Shown: positions 43,442-51,795 of the stretch, one piece after another
How positions within the stretch are numbered: the first letter of the stretch is position 1
Layout: every line of letters begins with the position of its first letter
Origin: an uncultured Opitutia bacterium
GTDB taxonomy: Bacteria > Verrucomicrobiota > Verrucomicrobiia > Opitutales > Coraliomargaritaceae
NCBI GenBank assembly: GCA_937136395.1
Contig: CAKZOI010000071.1
Location: 1-64,000 of the forward strand
Length of the DNA stretch: 64,000 bases
Direction of reading: 5' to 3'
Notes under the pieces: generated by a model
Databases searched by the model: none
Told to the model about the DNA's origin: nothing
What the model saw: only the letters and a program-made list of their open reading frames with translations
Program-made: the position numbers and the translations under genes

Positions 43442-43689
43442 ATCCGCTAAGTGTTGTGATTTTTTGCAGATGTCAACCTCTGGCAGTAAGTTCATTTATT
43501 TTTGAACATCGCTTCTTTTTTACTGAAAAGCACTCGTTTATTGAGGCTGCACACTGCTTGATGATCCTATGTGTGGTGATGAATGATCACTTCATTGGAG
43601 GGTAGTGCGCTGTCATTGCCTTTCCTAAGGGGTGGGTAGCGATGTGACCGCTCAAATGTTTGCGGAAAGGACAGGGCTGTTTTCCGCCA

Positions 43690-43835
43690 GTTCTCAAAGG
43701 TAGCGTCTCCCGCCAGTTATTAAAAGGTAGCGTCGCGCGTCGCTGCCAGCCATTACCGAGCCAAAGTCCCCGTAATCGGCAAAACAGATCTGACGTGTGG
43801 CGCGCAGGGACGCGCGCCGCTACCTCTAATTTGCA
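43690..43835. repeat. BIME-like pair of REP sequences, GTAGC(G)GCGCG family, copy 1
   Basis: Left heads GGTAGCGTCTCCCGCC (43699) and GGTAGCGTCGCGCGTCGCTG (about 43727) are followed by an inner spacer with CCATTACCGAGCCAAAGT and CCCGTAATCGGCAAAACA, and end in an inverted arm TGGCGCGCAGGGACGCGCGCC GCTACC (43797-43823). The arms pair over about 20 bases. The left part looks duplicated. Copy 2 (44054-44183) shares the same spacer with a few changes, which proves a repeated unit. Reading frames over these elements are not genes. Confidence 0.8.
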
Positions 43836-43960
43836 GGTGACGGTAGGCATTTCTCTGGGTCGTCTGAGTCATCACTAAAAAAAGAATTAAATTTTGAACG
43901 CCAGGCGCACCCGTGCGTCTATCTCTATATAATTTAGTTTATAGTTTTGTTGTTTGTTAA

Positions 43961-43995
43961 GACGCCGTCCTCAAAAGGGGCGGCGTCCTTTTTTG
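43961..43995 (+). terminator. intrinsic terminator with no obvious upstream gene, possible small RNA 3' end
   Basis: Stem GACGCCGTCC / GGGGCGGCGTC (one G-T pair) with loop TCAAAA and six T on the plus strand. No plus-strand gene ends here; the nearest gene upstream is on the other strand. A TATAAT-like box at 43928-43933 lies 28 bp after a TTGAAC at 43894, too far for a normal promoter. A small RNA between about 43900 and 43995 is possible but weakly supported. Confidence 0.6.
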
Positions 43996-44053
43996 TTCAG
44001 CTTCATCTACTGCTTAAAGCATGGATACAATGGCGTTTCCCTCCAGTTATGAA

Positions 44054-44183
44054 AGGTAGCGGCGCGCGTGCCAGTTATGAAACGTAGCGGCGCGCGTCCC
44101 TGCGCGCCATTACCGAGCCAAAGTTCCCGTAATCGGCAAAACAAATCCGACGTGTGGCGCACAGGGACGCGCGCCGCTACCTC
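44054..44183. repeat. BIME-like pair of REP sequences, GTAGC(G)GCGCG family, copy 2
   Basis: GGTAGCGGCGCGCGTGCC (44055) and CGTAGCGGCGCGCGTCCCTG (44083) form head arms; the spacer CCATTACCGAGCCAAAGTTC / CCGTAATCGGCAAAACA matches copy 1; the closing arm TGGCGCACAGGGACGCGCGC CGCTACC ends at 44183. The arm hairpin GGCGCGC / GCGCGCC is strong. The left head is again doubled (CCAGTTATGAAAGGTAGC / CCAGTTATGAAACGTAGC), as in copy 1. Confidence 0.82.
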
Positions 44184-44252
44184 CAGCCTTTTACCGAATA
44201 TCTTCTTAAGTTCATGTTATTCGTCTTTGACCTTTATTTATGAGCGTCTCTA

Positions 44253-45452
44253 ATGGGTGCTCATATGCACATGGAAACGGTCAGGGAAATTCAAGGTCTT
44301 TATGGGCCGTTTACGTTGTCTGAGCGTGTGGTGCAGAAGATTTGGTTACGGCAGGATTTTGATACCTCAGCACTGAAGACTGCCTGCGGGCGATGTATTG
44401 AGGTTAAAGAGCCAGGGTGCTGGAATCTGTTAGGTGGACCTGATTTTAAGGAAGCTCGTTTGACTGTGGATGGGCAAGTGATCGTCGGCGACGTGGAGGT
44501 GCATTTATCATCCAGTGATTGGTATGCGCATCAACATGAGTTGAACCCAGAGTTTAATCGAGTGGTTTTGCACGTTGTGCTTTATGCAGACCGCGAAGGG
44601 GCTGCGCCCATCAAAACACTCTCGGGAGAGGAGCCGCCAATGTTGGTATTGATGCCCTTATTGGAGCGCGATTTGGAGGCATATGCTACGGACGATGCCT
44701 TGCTCGAAATGGAGAAAGTAGAGGAGCTTGAGTGGGTAGCGACTTACTTGGAGAGGTCACTCGCCGATCGCACCTCGTTGCTTCGCGAACGAGCACAGGA
44801 GCGTTGGGGACAAAAACTTCAGTTCGCGGAAAAACGCTTGGCAGATGTTGGTTGGGAGGAAGCTTGCCATCAACTCTGCTTAGAAGTTTTGGGCTATTCA
44901 CGTAATCGAGCGCCCATGTTACAGATTGGATTGACTTATCCGCTTTATGAAATGGCAAAAGGTTCTCTGGATGCGGACACTCTGTATGCGACTCAGGATG
45001 GGAAGTGGAAGTTGAGTGGTTCGCGCCCTGCGAATCACCCGCGCCTGCGTTTGAAGCAGTATTTGAAACTCTTGCAGTATGATGCGTGCTGGCCAGAGCG
45101 TTTGAAAGGTGAGTTGTCAAAAGCGCCGACGCAGGATGTCCGCTTATCAACCTCGGTGGTGCGGCGAAGCTTGTCGTTTCCGCATCCGACGAATACCATA
45201 CGCTTGAAATGCTTTGATGGAATTATTGGGGAGAAACGTTTTCACACGATGATGGTGGATGCTTTTCTACCCTTGGCATCTGCGGCAGGTGTCATGGAGG
45301 GGTTTCCCTATTGGCTGCATTGGTGGGCGGGAGATAGCCCTGTGGCGATAAACCGCTTTTTGAAGCATGCTCAGCTGACGTCCGCACGGCAACCGCTAAC
45401 GAATGGCCTAGTGCAGGGGGCGCTAGCGCTCTTTATGAGTAGAGGGTTGTAA
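44253..45452 (+). CDS. DUF2851 family protein
   Basis: A 399-residue soluble protein of DUF2851. The beginning METVREIQGLYGPFTLSERVVQ, the core PGCWNLLGGPDFKEARLTVDG / IVGDVEVHLSSSDWYAHQHE with FNRVVLHVVLYAD, and the C-terminal HPRLRLKQYLKLLQ are family marks. The sequence around DVEVHLSSSDWYAHQH resembles a PD-(D/E)XK nuclease core; that comparison is inference. Start: ATG 44253, 44265 and 44271 are all in frame; the family start is closest to the last. It follows REP copy 2 by about 70 bp and precedes the BI-1-like gene by about 70 bp. Confidence 0.85.
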   Translation: MGAHMHMETVREIQGLYGPFTLSERVVQKIWLRQDFDTSALKTACGRCIEVKEPGCWNLLGGPDFKEARLTVDGQVIVGDVEVHLSSSDWYAHQHELNPEFNRVVLHVVLYADREGAAPIKTLSGEEPPMLVLMPLLERDLEAYATDDALLEMEKVEELEWVATYLERSLADRTSLLRERAQERWGQKLQFAEKRLADVGWEEACHQLCLEVLGYSRNRAPMLQIGLTYPLYEMAKGSLDADTLYATQDGKWKLSGSRPANHPRLRLKQYLKLLQYDACWPERLKGELSKAPTQDVRLSTSVVRRSLSFPHPTNTIRLKCFDGIIGEKRFHTMMVDAFLPLASAAGVMEGFPYWLHWWAGDSPVAINRFLKHAQLTSARQPLTNGLVQGALALFMSRGL

Positions 45453-45523
45453 TTCTTATCGACACATAGCCTTGGAGCGTTATTTCTTAGTTTATGTTTG
45501 AACGCGAATACCCTGTCCACTCG

Positions 45524-46195
45524 ATGTCTAATGCGGAGCCAAGTAGCCGCGCTCGTTTTATTCGTCGCACTTATGCGCACTTGGCTGGAGCCTTGGTGGC
45601 GTTTGGCTTGTTGGAAGCCTTTCTTTTACAACTCGAAGCTTCGTATACGATTACTGAGCGTGTGCTGTCGATGCCCTATGGTTGGTTGATGGTGTTGGGT
45701 GCTTTTATGGTCGTTAGTTGGTTGTGCCGTGGTTTGGCAAGTTCAACGTCAAATAAGGGTCTGCAGTATGTGGGCTTGGTATTTTATGTTGTGATTGAGG
45801 CGTTGATTTTTGTGCCCTTAATGCTTCTGGCTTTGGGTGTGGCGGGACCTGGTTTGTTGGTGCAGGCGGGTGTGATGACGGGGCTATTGTTTGCAGCGCT
45901 CACGGCGACGGTGTTCATGACGCGTAAGGATTTTTCATTCTTAAAATCAGCGCTCACTTTGGGTGGATTCATCGCTCTTGGTTTAATCGTTTGTGCCGTG
46001 CTCTTCGGTATCACTTTAGGCACATGGTTTTCGGTTGCGATGATCGTCTTTGCAGGTGCCGCTATTCTTTATGATACTTCGAATGTATTACACCACTACG
46101 ATGAGGATCAATACGTGGCGGCGTCTTTGGAGTTGTTCGCCTCGATTGCATTGCTACTCTGGTATGTGATTCGCTTGCTGATGTCTCGCGACTAG
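45524..46195 (+). CDS. Bax inhibitor-1/YccA-like membrane protein
   Basis: A 223-residue integral membrane protein with seven hydrophobic segments beginning MSNAEPSSRARFIRRTYAHL (start 45524 preferred). Family features are the first-helix FIRRTYAHLAGALVAFGLLE, the repeated-helix region and the C-terminal charged pair in DTSNVLHHYDEDQYVAAS preceding LELFASIALLLWYVIRLLM. These proteins are leak-type calcium/proton-sensitive channels in some members and interact with FtsH in E. coli. The next gene is on the same strand, about 90 bp away. Confidence 0.85.
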   Translation: MSNAEPSSRARFIRRTYAHLAGALVAFGLLEAFLLQLEASYTITERVLSMPYGWLMVLGAFMVVSWLCRGLASSTSNKGLQYVGLVFYVVIEALIFVPLMLLALGVAGPGLLVQAGVMTGLLFAALTATVFMTRKDFSFLKSALTLGGFIALGLIVCAVLFGITLGTWFSVAMIVFAGAAILYDTSNVLHHYDEDQYVAASLELFASIALLLWYVIRLLMSRD

Positions 46196-46281
46196 TCGTG
46201 GGCGAAAGCTCATGGGGCTGCCTTGTCAGTTTTTCTCGGCATTGACCTTTACGCTAGTCTCCCGCTAAAGTGGCGCCACAC

Positions 46282-46890
46282 ATGGCTGGATTTGATGAAA
46301 ATATCGTTCGCGAGTATTTCGAACTCAATGGCTTCTTCGTGCGTCAATTGCGTAAGCATATGGTGCAGACTCGAAAGAAGCAATGGGATGAGGTCGATGA
46401 CCTTGTGATCTATAACCCTTCGGCTGCTGAAGGTGCGAGCTTTGGCTTTCAACTGTTTGCCTCTGATATGGCGAACTTAAGAAGTGCTGTTGTCGGGGTG
46501 AAGGGCTGGAATGCGTCTAAATTTTCACCAGCTATTTTGAAAAGTAGCCCCAAAACCTGTGACTTTTTGAAGAAAGAAGTGATTTTAAAAATCGATAGCT
46601 ACTTTCAAACAGAGCCAGTGGACGACGAAACAGCAGTCGACCCTTATCGAGATTACTCGAAATTGATCGTGGTGCCTGCATTTCCTTCGAGTGACGCGCA
46701 TCGTGAGGAATGCACCACTTTGTTAAAAGAGCAGGGGGTCGATGGCGTGATCGCGTATCGGACCATTCTTGAAAACTTGCTTCGTCAGGTCGCCGTCAAT
46801 CATAGTTATTCAAAGTCGGAGCTCTTACAGATGCTGCGGGTCTTAAAGATTTACGACATGATTCGCGAGCCACAGATGACTTTGTTTTAG
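46282..46890 (+). CDS. conserved protein of unknown function
   Basis: A 202-residue soluble protein. Start ATG 46282 (MAGFDENIVREYFELNGFFV) is preferred over one 12 bp upstream. The reading frame has no long hydrophobic segments; helical and strand predictions alternate, with conserved-looking blocks ENIVREYFELNGFFVRQL, WDEVDDLVIYNPSA and IAYRTILENLLRQVAVNHSY SKSELLQMLRVLKIYDM. The N-terminal block resembles the start of restriction-endonuclease-like proteins, but no active site could be verified. It sits between the BI-1 gene and lpxA. Function unknown. Confidence 0.6.
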   Translation: MAGFDENIVREYFELNGFFVRQLRKHMVQTRKKQWDEVDDLVIYNPSAAEGASFGFQLFASDMANLRSAVVGVKGWNASKFSPAILKSSPKTCDFLKKEVILKIDSYFQTEPVDDETAVDPYRDYSKLIVVPAFPSSDAHREECTTLLKEQGVDGVIAYRTILENLLRQVAVNHSYSKSELLQMLRVLKIYDMIREPQMTLF

Positions 46891-46987
46891 GCTTTAGCGC
46901 CTGAAAGAGTCGCTCCATTGGCTATCATCGACTACGTATTCGCGAACTACGCTTGATGTGGACAGGGAAATGGGTCTTTGTTGGCGT

Positions 46988-47779
46988 ATGTCGATACATT
47001 CAACAGCTCTTGTTTCAGAAGCCGCAACGGTCGGTGAGGGATCCACAATTGGACCTTTTGCATTGATTGAAGAAGGTGTGATCATTGGTAAGTCATGCAC
47101 GATAGCGGGGCATGCAATCCTTCGTAAAGGGACGATCCTAGGTGATTCAGTCACCGTCGATTCGTTTGCCGTGGTCAGTGGCAACCCTCAATCGATCGGA
47201 TTTGACGGCTCATTGCAGAGTGGCGTTGTTGTCGGCAAGGGCACTATCATCCGTGAAGGTGTGACGATCCACCGCTCGACGACAGTTGGTGAGAATACAG
47301 TTATCGGCGAGAACTGTTTTCTGATGGCGCAATCGCATGTGGCGCATGATGCAAACTTGGCAAACGAGGTGGTCCTAGCGAACAATGTGATGGTCGCAGG
47401 CCACGTCGTGATTGGAGAAAAGGTCTTCGTTGGTGGTGGGGCTGGTATTCATCAATTTTGTCGTATCGGTGCTTACGCGATGGTTGCGGGTAATGCATCA
47501 GTAGCCGCGGATGTGCCGCCGTATGTGATGACTGCTGAGCGTAATATGGCGCACGGCTTAAACATGGTCGGGTTACGTCGTGGTGGCTTTTCGAAAGCTG
47601 ATATCAGCGATCTTAAAAAGTGCTACCGTGCCGTTTATATCGGTGGTGGTAATTTAAAAAAGAAAGCCGCTGAGGCAGCACGTGAGCATGAGTTTGGCAA
47701 GACGACGACCGGTTCTCTATTTTTGTGTTTTTTCGAAGCCGGCAAACGTGGATTTGTGCAGTCAGGATTAAGTGATTGA
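46988..47779 (+). CDS. lpxA: acyl-ACP:UDP-N-acetylglucosamine O-acyltransferase
   Basis: A 263-residue left-handed beta-helix acyltransferase, the first step of lipid A synthesis. The hexapeptide-repeat fold is plain from start MSIHSTALVSEAATVGEGST (ATG 46988) through IGPFALIEEGVIIGKSCTI, and the catalytic His lies in the HVAHDANLANEVVLANN segment. The C-terminus forms the helical cap. It overlaps the next gene's upstream region by an 11-bp distance to pdxA's ATG, and both read in the same direction. It is evidence for a lipopolysaccharide-bearing outer membrane. Confidence 0.94.
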   Translation: MSIHSTALVSEAATVGEGSTIGPFALIEEGVIIGKSCTIAGHAILRKGTILGDSVTVDSFAVVSGNPQSIGFDGSLQSGVVVGKGTIIREGVTIHRSTTVGENTVIGENCFLMAQSHVAHDANLANEVVLANNVMVAGHVVIGEKVFVGGGAGIHQFCRIGAYAMVAGNASVAADVPPYVMTAERNMAHGLNMVGLRRGGFSKADISDLKKCYRAVYIGGGNLKKKAAEAAREHEFGKTTTGSLFLCFFEAGKRGFVQSGLSD

Positions 47780-47789
47780 TTTTAATAAG

Positions 47790-48728
47790 ATGAGTGAGTT
47801 ACACGGCAAAGCACCTCTTGCAATCACTTGCGGTGATCCCGCTGGTGTGGGGCCTGAGGTGATCGAACAGACCTTGAATGGCGATGCGGTTAAAGGGCAC
47901 GATTGTATATTACTGGGGCCCTTGTGTTGGGCAAAGCCGTTAGCTGAATCCCTCGGGATTGCCTACGAAGCAGTGGGTTCAGATACATTTCAAATCGAGC
48001 ATGGGACGCCTTCGGCGGCGGGCGCAGAAGTGGCGTTGGCTGCATTGAATCTCGCAGCTCAGGGCTGTAAAAGCGGACGTTTTCGAGGGGTTGTTTCGGG
48101 GCCAGTCAGCAAGCACTGGCTCCAGCAAGTCGGTTTTCAACACCCCGGGCAGACTGAATTTTTTGCCGAATCTTGGGGTGGTGAACCGACGATGGGCTTT
48201 GTTGGCAATGAATTGTGTGTGGTCTTAGCGACCTGGCATATTCCCTTGCGCGATGTGGCCAGTGCGCTCACTGCAGAGTGTTTAAGCCTCGCTGTTGAAC
48301 GTGCGTATTCACTCGCGAAATCGCTCGGAGTTGATGAGCCGCGAATCGGTGTTTGTGGTCTCAATCCGCATGCAGGTGAGGACGGTATCTTAGGTATCGA
48401 AGAGCGCGAAGTGCTCGATCCAGCTTTGGATGTTTTGCGCAAGCGTATTCCCAAACTTTCTAAATGCTTGCCCGGGGACACGGTCTTCTATCGTCAGCGA
48501 AAAGGAGAGTTCGATGTCGTGGTCTCTGCCTACCACGATCAAGGCCTTGCCGCGGTCAAAACCCTCGAATTCGATGTAGCGGTCAATGTCACCCTTGGTC
48601 TACCTTATGTGCGCACCAGCCCCGATCATGGCACCGGTTTTGGTATCGCTGGTAAGGGAGTCGCCGATTCGGGGAGTTTTAGGGCGGCCTTACAGGTGGC
48701 ACGTCGATTGACTTCTCGCGAGTGCTAA
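47790..48728 (+). CDS. pdxA: 4-hydroxythreonine-4-phosphate dehydrogenase
   Basis: A 312-residue enzyme of the DXP-dependent pyridoxal phosphate route. Motifs: ITCGDPAGVGPEVIEQ, the metal-binding His in GFQHPGQTEFFAE, VSAYHDQGLAAVKTLEF and TSPDHGTGFGIAGKGVAD. The metal ligands are present and the order is normal. ATG 47790 lies 10 bp after lpxA's stop. PdxA-like proteins also serve other catabolic routes; the single copy beside lpxA fits the biosynthetic role but is not decisive. Confidence 0.93.
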   Translation: MSELHGKAPLAITCGDPAGVGPEVIEQTLNGDAVKGHDCILLGPLCWAKPLAESLGIAYEAVGSDTFQIEHGTPSAAGAEVALAALNLAAQGCKSGRFRGVVSGPVSKHWLQQVGFQHPGQTEFFAESWGGEPTMGFVGNELCVVLATWHIPLRDVASALTAECLSLAVERAYSLAKSLGVDEPRIGVCGLNPHAGEDGILGIEEREVLDPALDVLRKRIPKLSKCLPGDTVFYRQRKGEFDVVVSAYHDQGLAAVKTLEFDVAVNVTLGLPYVRTSPDHGTGFGIAGKGVADSGSFRAALQVARRLTSREC

Positions 48729-48837
48729 GTATTGCTGCGAATGGTGCTTTCAGTGCTTTTCTAGCTGGTCGCCCGTTGGATAGTTAGAGCTAGCTTTTCA
48801 CATTGCTCAATAGCACGAGTCCGATCTAGCTTTTAGC

Positions 48838-49134
48838 ATGATCGATTTTGATAAGGTTTATCAAGCCATACCAGATTATTTGCCGCTGATCATTGTCACG
48901 GCGGTGGTTCTTATTACGCTGCGCTTGATTCAGTGGCTGTGGCTGGGAAAAAAGTTCGACGCCTTTTCAGACCGAAAAATTATCCCGCAGGTGCTGATGT
49001 TGGTTTTTGGTATTGTGGGTGCGGTATTCATCATCCTCGCACTGCCAATCAGTGATACACTACGCGGAAATATCTTGAGCCTGTTAGGCTTAGTGATGAG
49101 CGCTGTAAACTGCCGAACTGTTTGGCGCTTATGA
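48838..49134 (+). pseudogene. MscS-family channel, N-terminal part only
   Basis: The frame begins MIDFDKVYQAIPDYLPLIIV with two membrane helices and reaches the conserved MscS segment [21 protein letters not shown], then ends after NCRTVWRL. In MscS proteins this block continues into a pore helix and a large cytoplasmic domain. Everything after VMSA is missing, and the sequence from 49104 on belongs to the kinase fragment below in another frame. A deletion that fused two genes is the simplest reading. Confidence 0.75.
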
Positions 49135-49817
49135 CCGAAGGCGACGAGGTCGTCATGTTGCTTGAGGATCTTGATGCTGCTGGCTATAGTGCGCGTCGAT
49201 CAAAGGTGGGTGAGCGAGGCTTGCAGAGTTGTTTATCATGGTTGGCTAATTTTCATGCCACGTATCTGGGCAGTTCAGCTCAAGGGCTTTGGAAGATCGG
49301 AACGTATTGGCATTTGGATACGCGGCCAGACGAGTTGAAAGTGCTCCAAAAAGAAGATCCGCAATTGTGGCGCGCGTCTGCAGTGATTGACCAGCAGCTC
49401 AATTCTGCGCGTTTCCAAACCTTGGTGCACGGTGATGCAAAATTAGCAAATTTCTGTTTTTTAGATAATGAGGCATTGGTAGCTGCGGTAGATTTTCAAT
49501 ATGTAGGAGCTGGCTGTGGAATAAAGGACGTCGCTTATTTTATTGGCAGCTGTCTCGACGAATCTGCATGTGAGGCGAACGAAAGTCGACTCTTAGACTT
49601 TTATTTTGAGAGCTTGGAAAAGGCACTCGCAGAGCAACAGCAAAGTGTCGATTTTAAAGCGCTTGAAGCTGAATGGCGCGCCTTGTATCCAGTGGCATGG
49701 ACCGACTTTCACCGTTTCCTCAAGGGATGGAGCCCGGGGCATTGGAAAATTAACAGCTATAGCGAACGGCTAGCCAAAGAAGTCGTTACTAAGATCGAAC
49801 AGGAGAGGACCTTTTAA
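49104..49817 (+). pseudogene. APH/EcKinase-like kinase, C-terminal part only
   Basis: From TGT 49104 the frame reads [28 protein letters not shown] and continues to TERTF-like end at 49817 (about 237 codons). It holds the catalytic HGDAKLANF and the DFQ metal motif ([20 protein letters not shown]), typical of aminoglycoside phosphotransferase/ecdysteroid-kinase-like enzymes. The N-lobe of about 110 residues is missing, and the frame joins the MscS fragment directly. The protein is unlikely to be active. Ligand unknown. Confidence 0.72.
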
Positions 49818-49855
49818 TCTCGGAGTGAGGCTCGATTTGCTTCGATATAGAGAAT

Positions 49856-50749
49856 ATGGATTTAGCAGCAAAAGATCTACAAACACTATGTTCCATAGCC
49901 GCACTTGCGGCTCGTGAGGCAGGGGCATTGATCGCAGACTATAGTCAGCGTGCGTTTGCGGTGCAGCATAAGTCTGGCTGCGAGAGTCTGGCGACCCAAG
50001 TGGTGACAGAGGTCGACGAGTTGAGCCAAGCGATTATTCTGAAACGTCTGAGTCCGAGCTTTGAGCGCTTTGACATTGCCTTACTTTCAGAGGAGCGTGA
50101 GGACGATGGTAGCCGACTCGAGAAACAGGCCTTTTGGTGTATCGACCCTTTGGATGGCACGCTACCTTTTACTCAACGAAAGCCTGGCTATGCGGTATCG
50201 ATTGCTTTGCTCGCCAAGAGTGGGGCGCCAATGATTGGCGTGATATTTGACCCCGTTGAGAATATCCTAATTGAAGCGATTGCTGGTGTCGGAGTATTGC
50301 GCAATGGACAGTCTTTTAATCTTCACACGGCGGGGGTCTCAGGCGTGCCATTGTATTATTATTGCGACTGTAGTTTTGAAACGCATCCGCAACGCACGCA
50401 AATGGTTGCAAATATGGAATTAGTGGCACAAGCACTCGGTAGTTCTGATTTGGTCGTCAAGATCGGTGGTGGTGCCGTGATGAATGCTTGTCATGTGCTG
50501 CAGCACCCATCCGCTTGTTATTTCAAGCTGCCTAAGATGAAAGCAGGTGGTGGTTCAATTTGGGATTTTGCGGCAACCGCTGCGGTATTTCAGTGTTTGG
50601 ATGTGCCCGCGACGAATTTTCATGGAGAGCGCATGGACCTTAACCGAACTGATTCGACCTTTATGAATCATGAAGGCGTGATGTATGCATCACATCCTGC
50701 TGTCGCACGAGCGGTTCGCGAGGCGTTTGCGTCTAGTCAGTTGTCTTAA
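49856..50749 (+). CDS. inositol monophosphatase-family phosphatase (CysQ-like)
   Basis: A 297-residue Mg-dependent phosphatase. Metal and active-site motifs: LLSEER (first Glu pair), FWCIDPLDGTLPF (DPLDGT) and GGGSIWDFAATAAVF (the WD metal Asp). The family includes 3'(2'),5'-bisphosphate nucleotidase CysQ, inositol monophosphatase and fructose-1,6-bisphosphatase; the substrate cannot be told by eye. The dead sulfotransferase 115 bp downstream makes the PAP-hydrolysing CysQ role attractive, because sulfotransferases produce PAP. That link is inference only. Confidence 0.85.
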   Translation: MDLAAKDLQTLCSIAALAAREAGALIADYSQRAFAVQHKSGCESLATQVVTEVDELSQAIILKRLSPSFERFDIALLSEEREDDGSRLEKQAFWCIDPLDGTLPFTQRKPGYAVSIALLAKSGAPMIGVIFDPVENILIEAIAGVGVLRNGQSFNLHTAGVSGVPLYYYCDCSFETHPQRTQMVANMELVAQALGSSDLVVKIGGGAVMNACHVLQHPSACYFKLPKMKAGGGSIWDFAATAAVFQCLDVPATNFHGERMDLNRTDSTFMNHEGVMYASHPAVARAVREAFASSQLS

Positions 50750-50863
50750 TGCTACATCAGATTGGCTCCATACAACGGCGAACTCGCCATCAATCGGGTG
50801 TCGATTTCTATCTGTGAGTGATTTACCCTTGAGTCAGCTTGTTGATTTGAAGCATTCTAGAGA

Positions 50864-51630
50864 ATGCCAAGTCATGTATTGCGATTGCATCATAAATTGT
50901 TCCGCAAGTTTTCCTCGCGTTATAATTTGATCTGGCGTGCGGGGCAGGAGTCCGAGGCATGGGATGCCGAAGGCTATAACTACCGTCAACTCTGGCGCCA
51001 TCATAGCCTCTTCATTCAAGAAACGGGTAGTATTTACATTGCGATTTAAAAGTAAGCAAAAAGTGCGATCAGGCGATCTCTAACTGGCACCAGTTTCTAT
51101 CGTGCCTTCGATCGAAGACTGAATCGCCAACATCAAATCTTTCAATTGCCGGATATTGATAAGACGCTTTCGGAAGTGATTGAAGCCGCGATCCCAGTTT
51201 TCACGGTTGTGCGTGATCCCGTGGCGCGGTTCTGGTCCGCTTATCAAGATAAAATTGTGCAAAACCCTGGGTCGCGCATCGCGGAGGAAGTGGCTGCTTT
51301 TTACAAGCAAGCGCCGCTAGCGCGATTTCTCCGAAGATGCTTTTGGAATATGTGGAGCAGACTCCTATCTATAAAATCGAAGAGCATGTGCGTCCTCAAT
51401 GGGCCTGTTGTGGATATGGTCGAATTCCTTTTCGCTTTATTGCTAGAGTTGAAAACTTACCGGCAGATATTGCGCAGGCTGTCGAATTGGGACTGTTTCC
51501 TAGTGCGGCTGCTGCGAGTATTCCTCACTCAAATCGATCGAAGCCTGTGGTCGAAGATCAGGTTAAGCAGCAATTGAAGAGCCGGATTGAAGCGTGTTAC
51601 TCAAAAGATTTTGAGGTGTTTGGGTATTGA
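50864..51630 (+). pseudogene. Sulfotransfer_2-type sulfotransferase, broken
   Basis: Remnants across one region: an N-terminal part NYRQLWRHHSLFIQETGSIYIAI followed in the same frame by two stops and AKSAIRRSLTGTSFYRAF, and then FTVVRDPVARFWSAYQDKI with the RDPxxRFxSxY phosphate-binding motif. A frameshift near 51320 moves to MLLEYVEQTPIYKIEEHVRPQ, which carries the HVRPQ motif of this family. The 5'-phosphosulfate loop (PKVGST-type) is destroyed at the stop codons near 51047. Carbohydrate sulfation would be the former function. It lies directly after the CysQ-like gene. Confidence 0.78.
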
Positions 51631-51795
51631 GCTAAGTAAATGCCAGAGAGCCTCTGGGCAGACTACCTTTACATTCAATGGTCTAGGTCGCTTAAATTGA
51701 CGTATTTTGCAACGAACACACACTCTCTCTATATATATGGCCGATATTCTTCTTCTACGTTTTAGAGGTCGAAGGGCGCTGCTGACTTTTTGGGT

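Noticed and set aside
43587-44253. Small proteins encoded around the REP elements
   Set aside because: The frames lie over the palindromic repeats and translate them (PFNNWRETLPLRTGG, VLKGSVSRQLLKGSV), which mimics a repeated protein but is repeat DNA.
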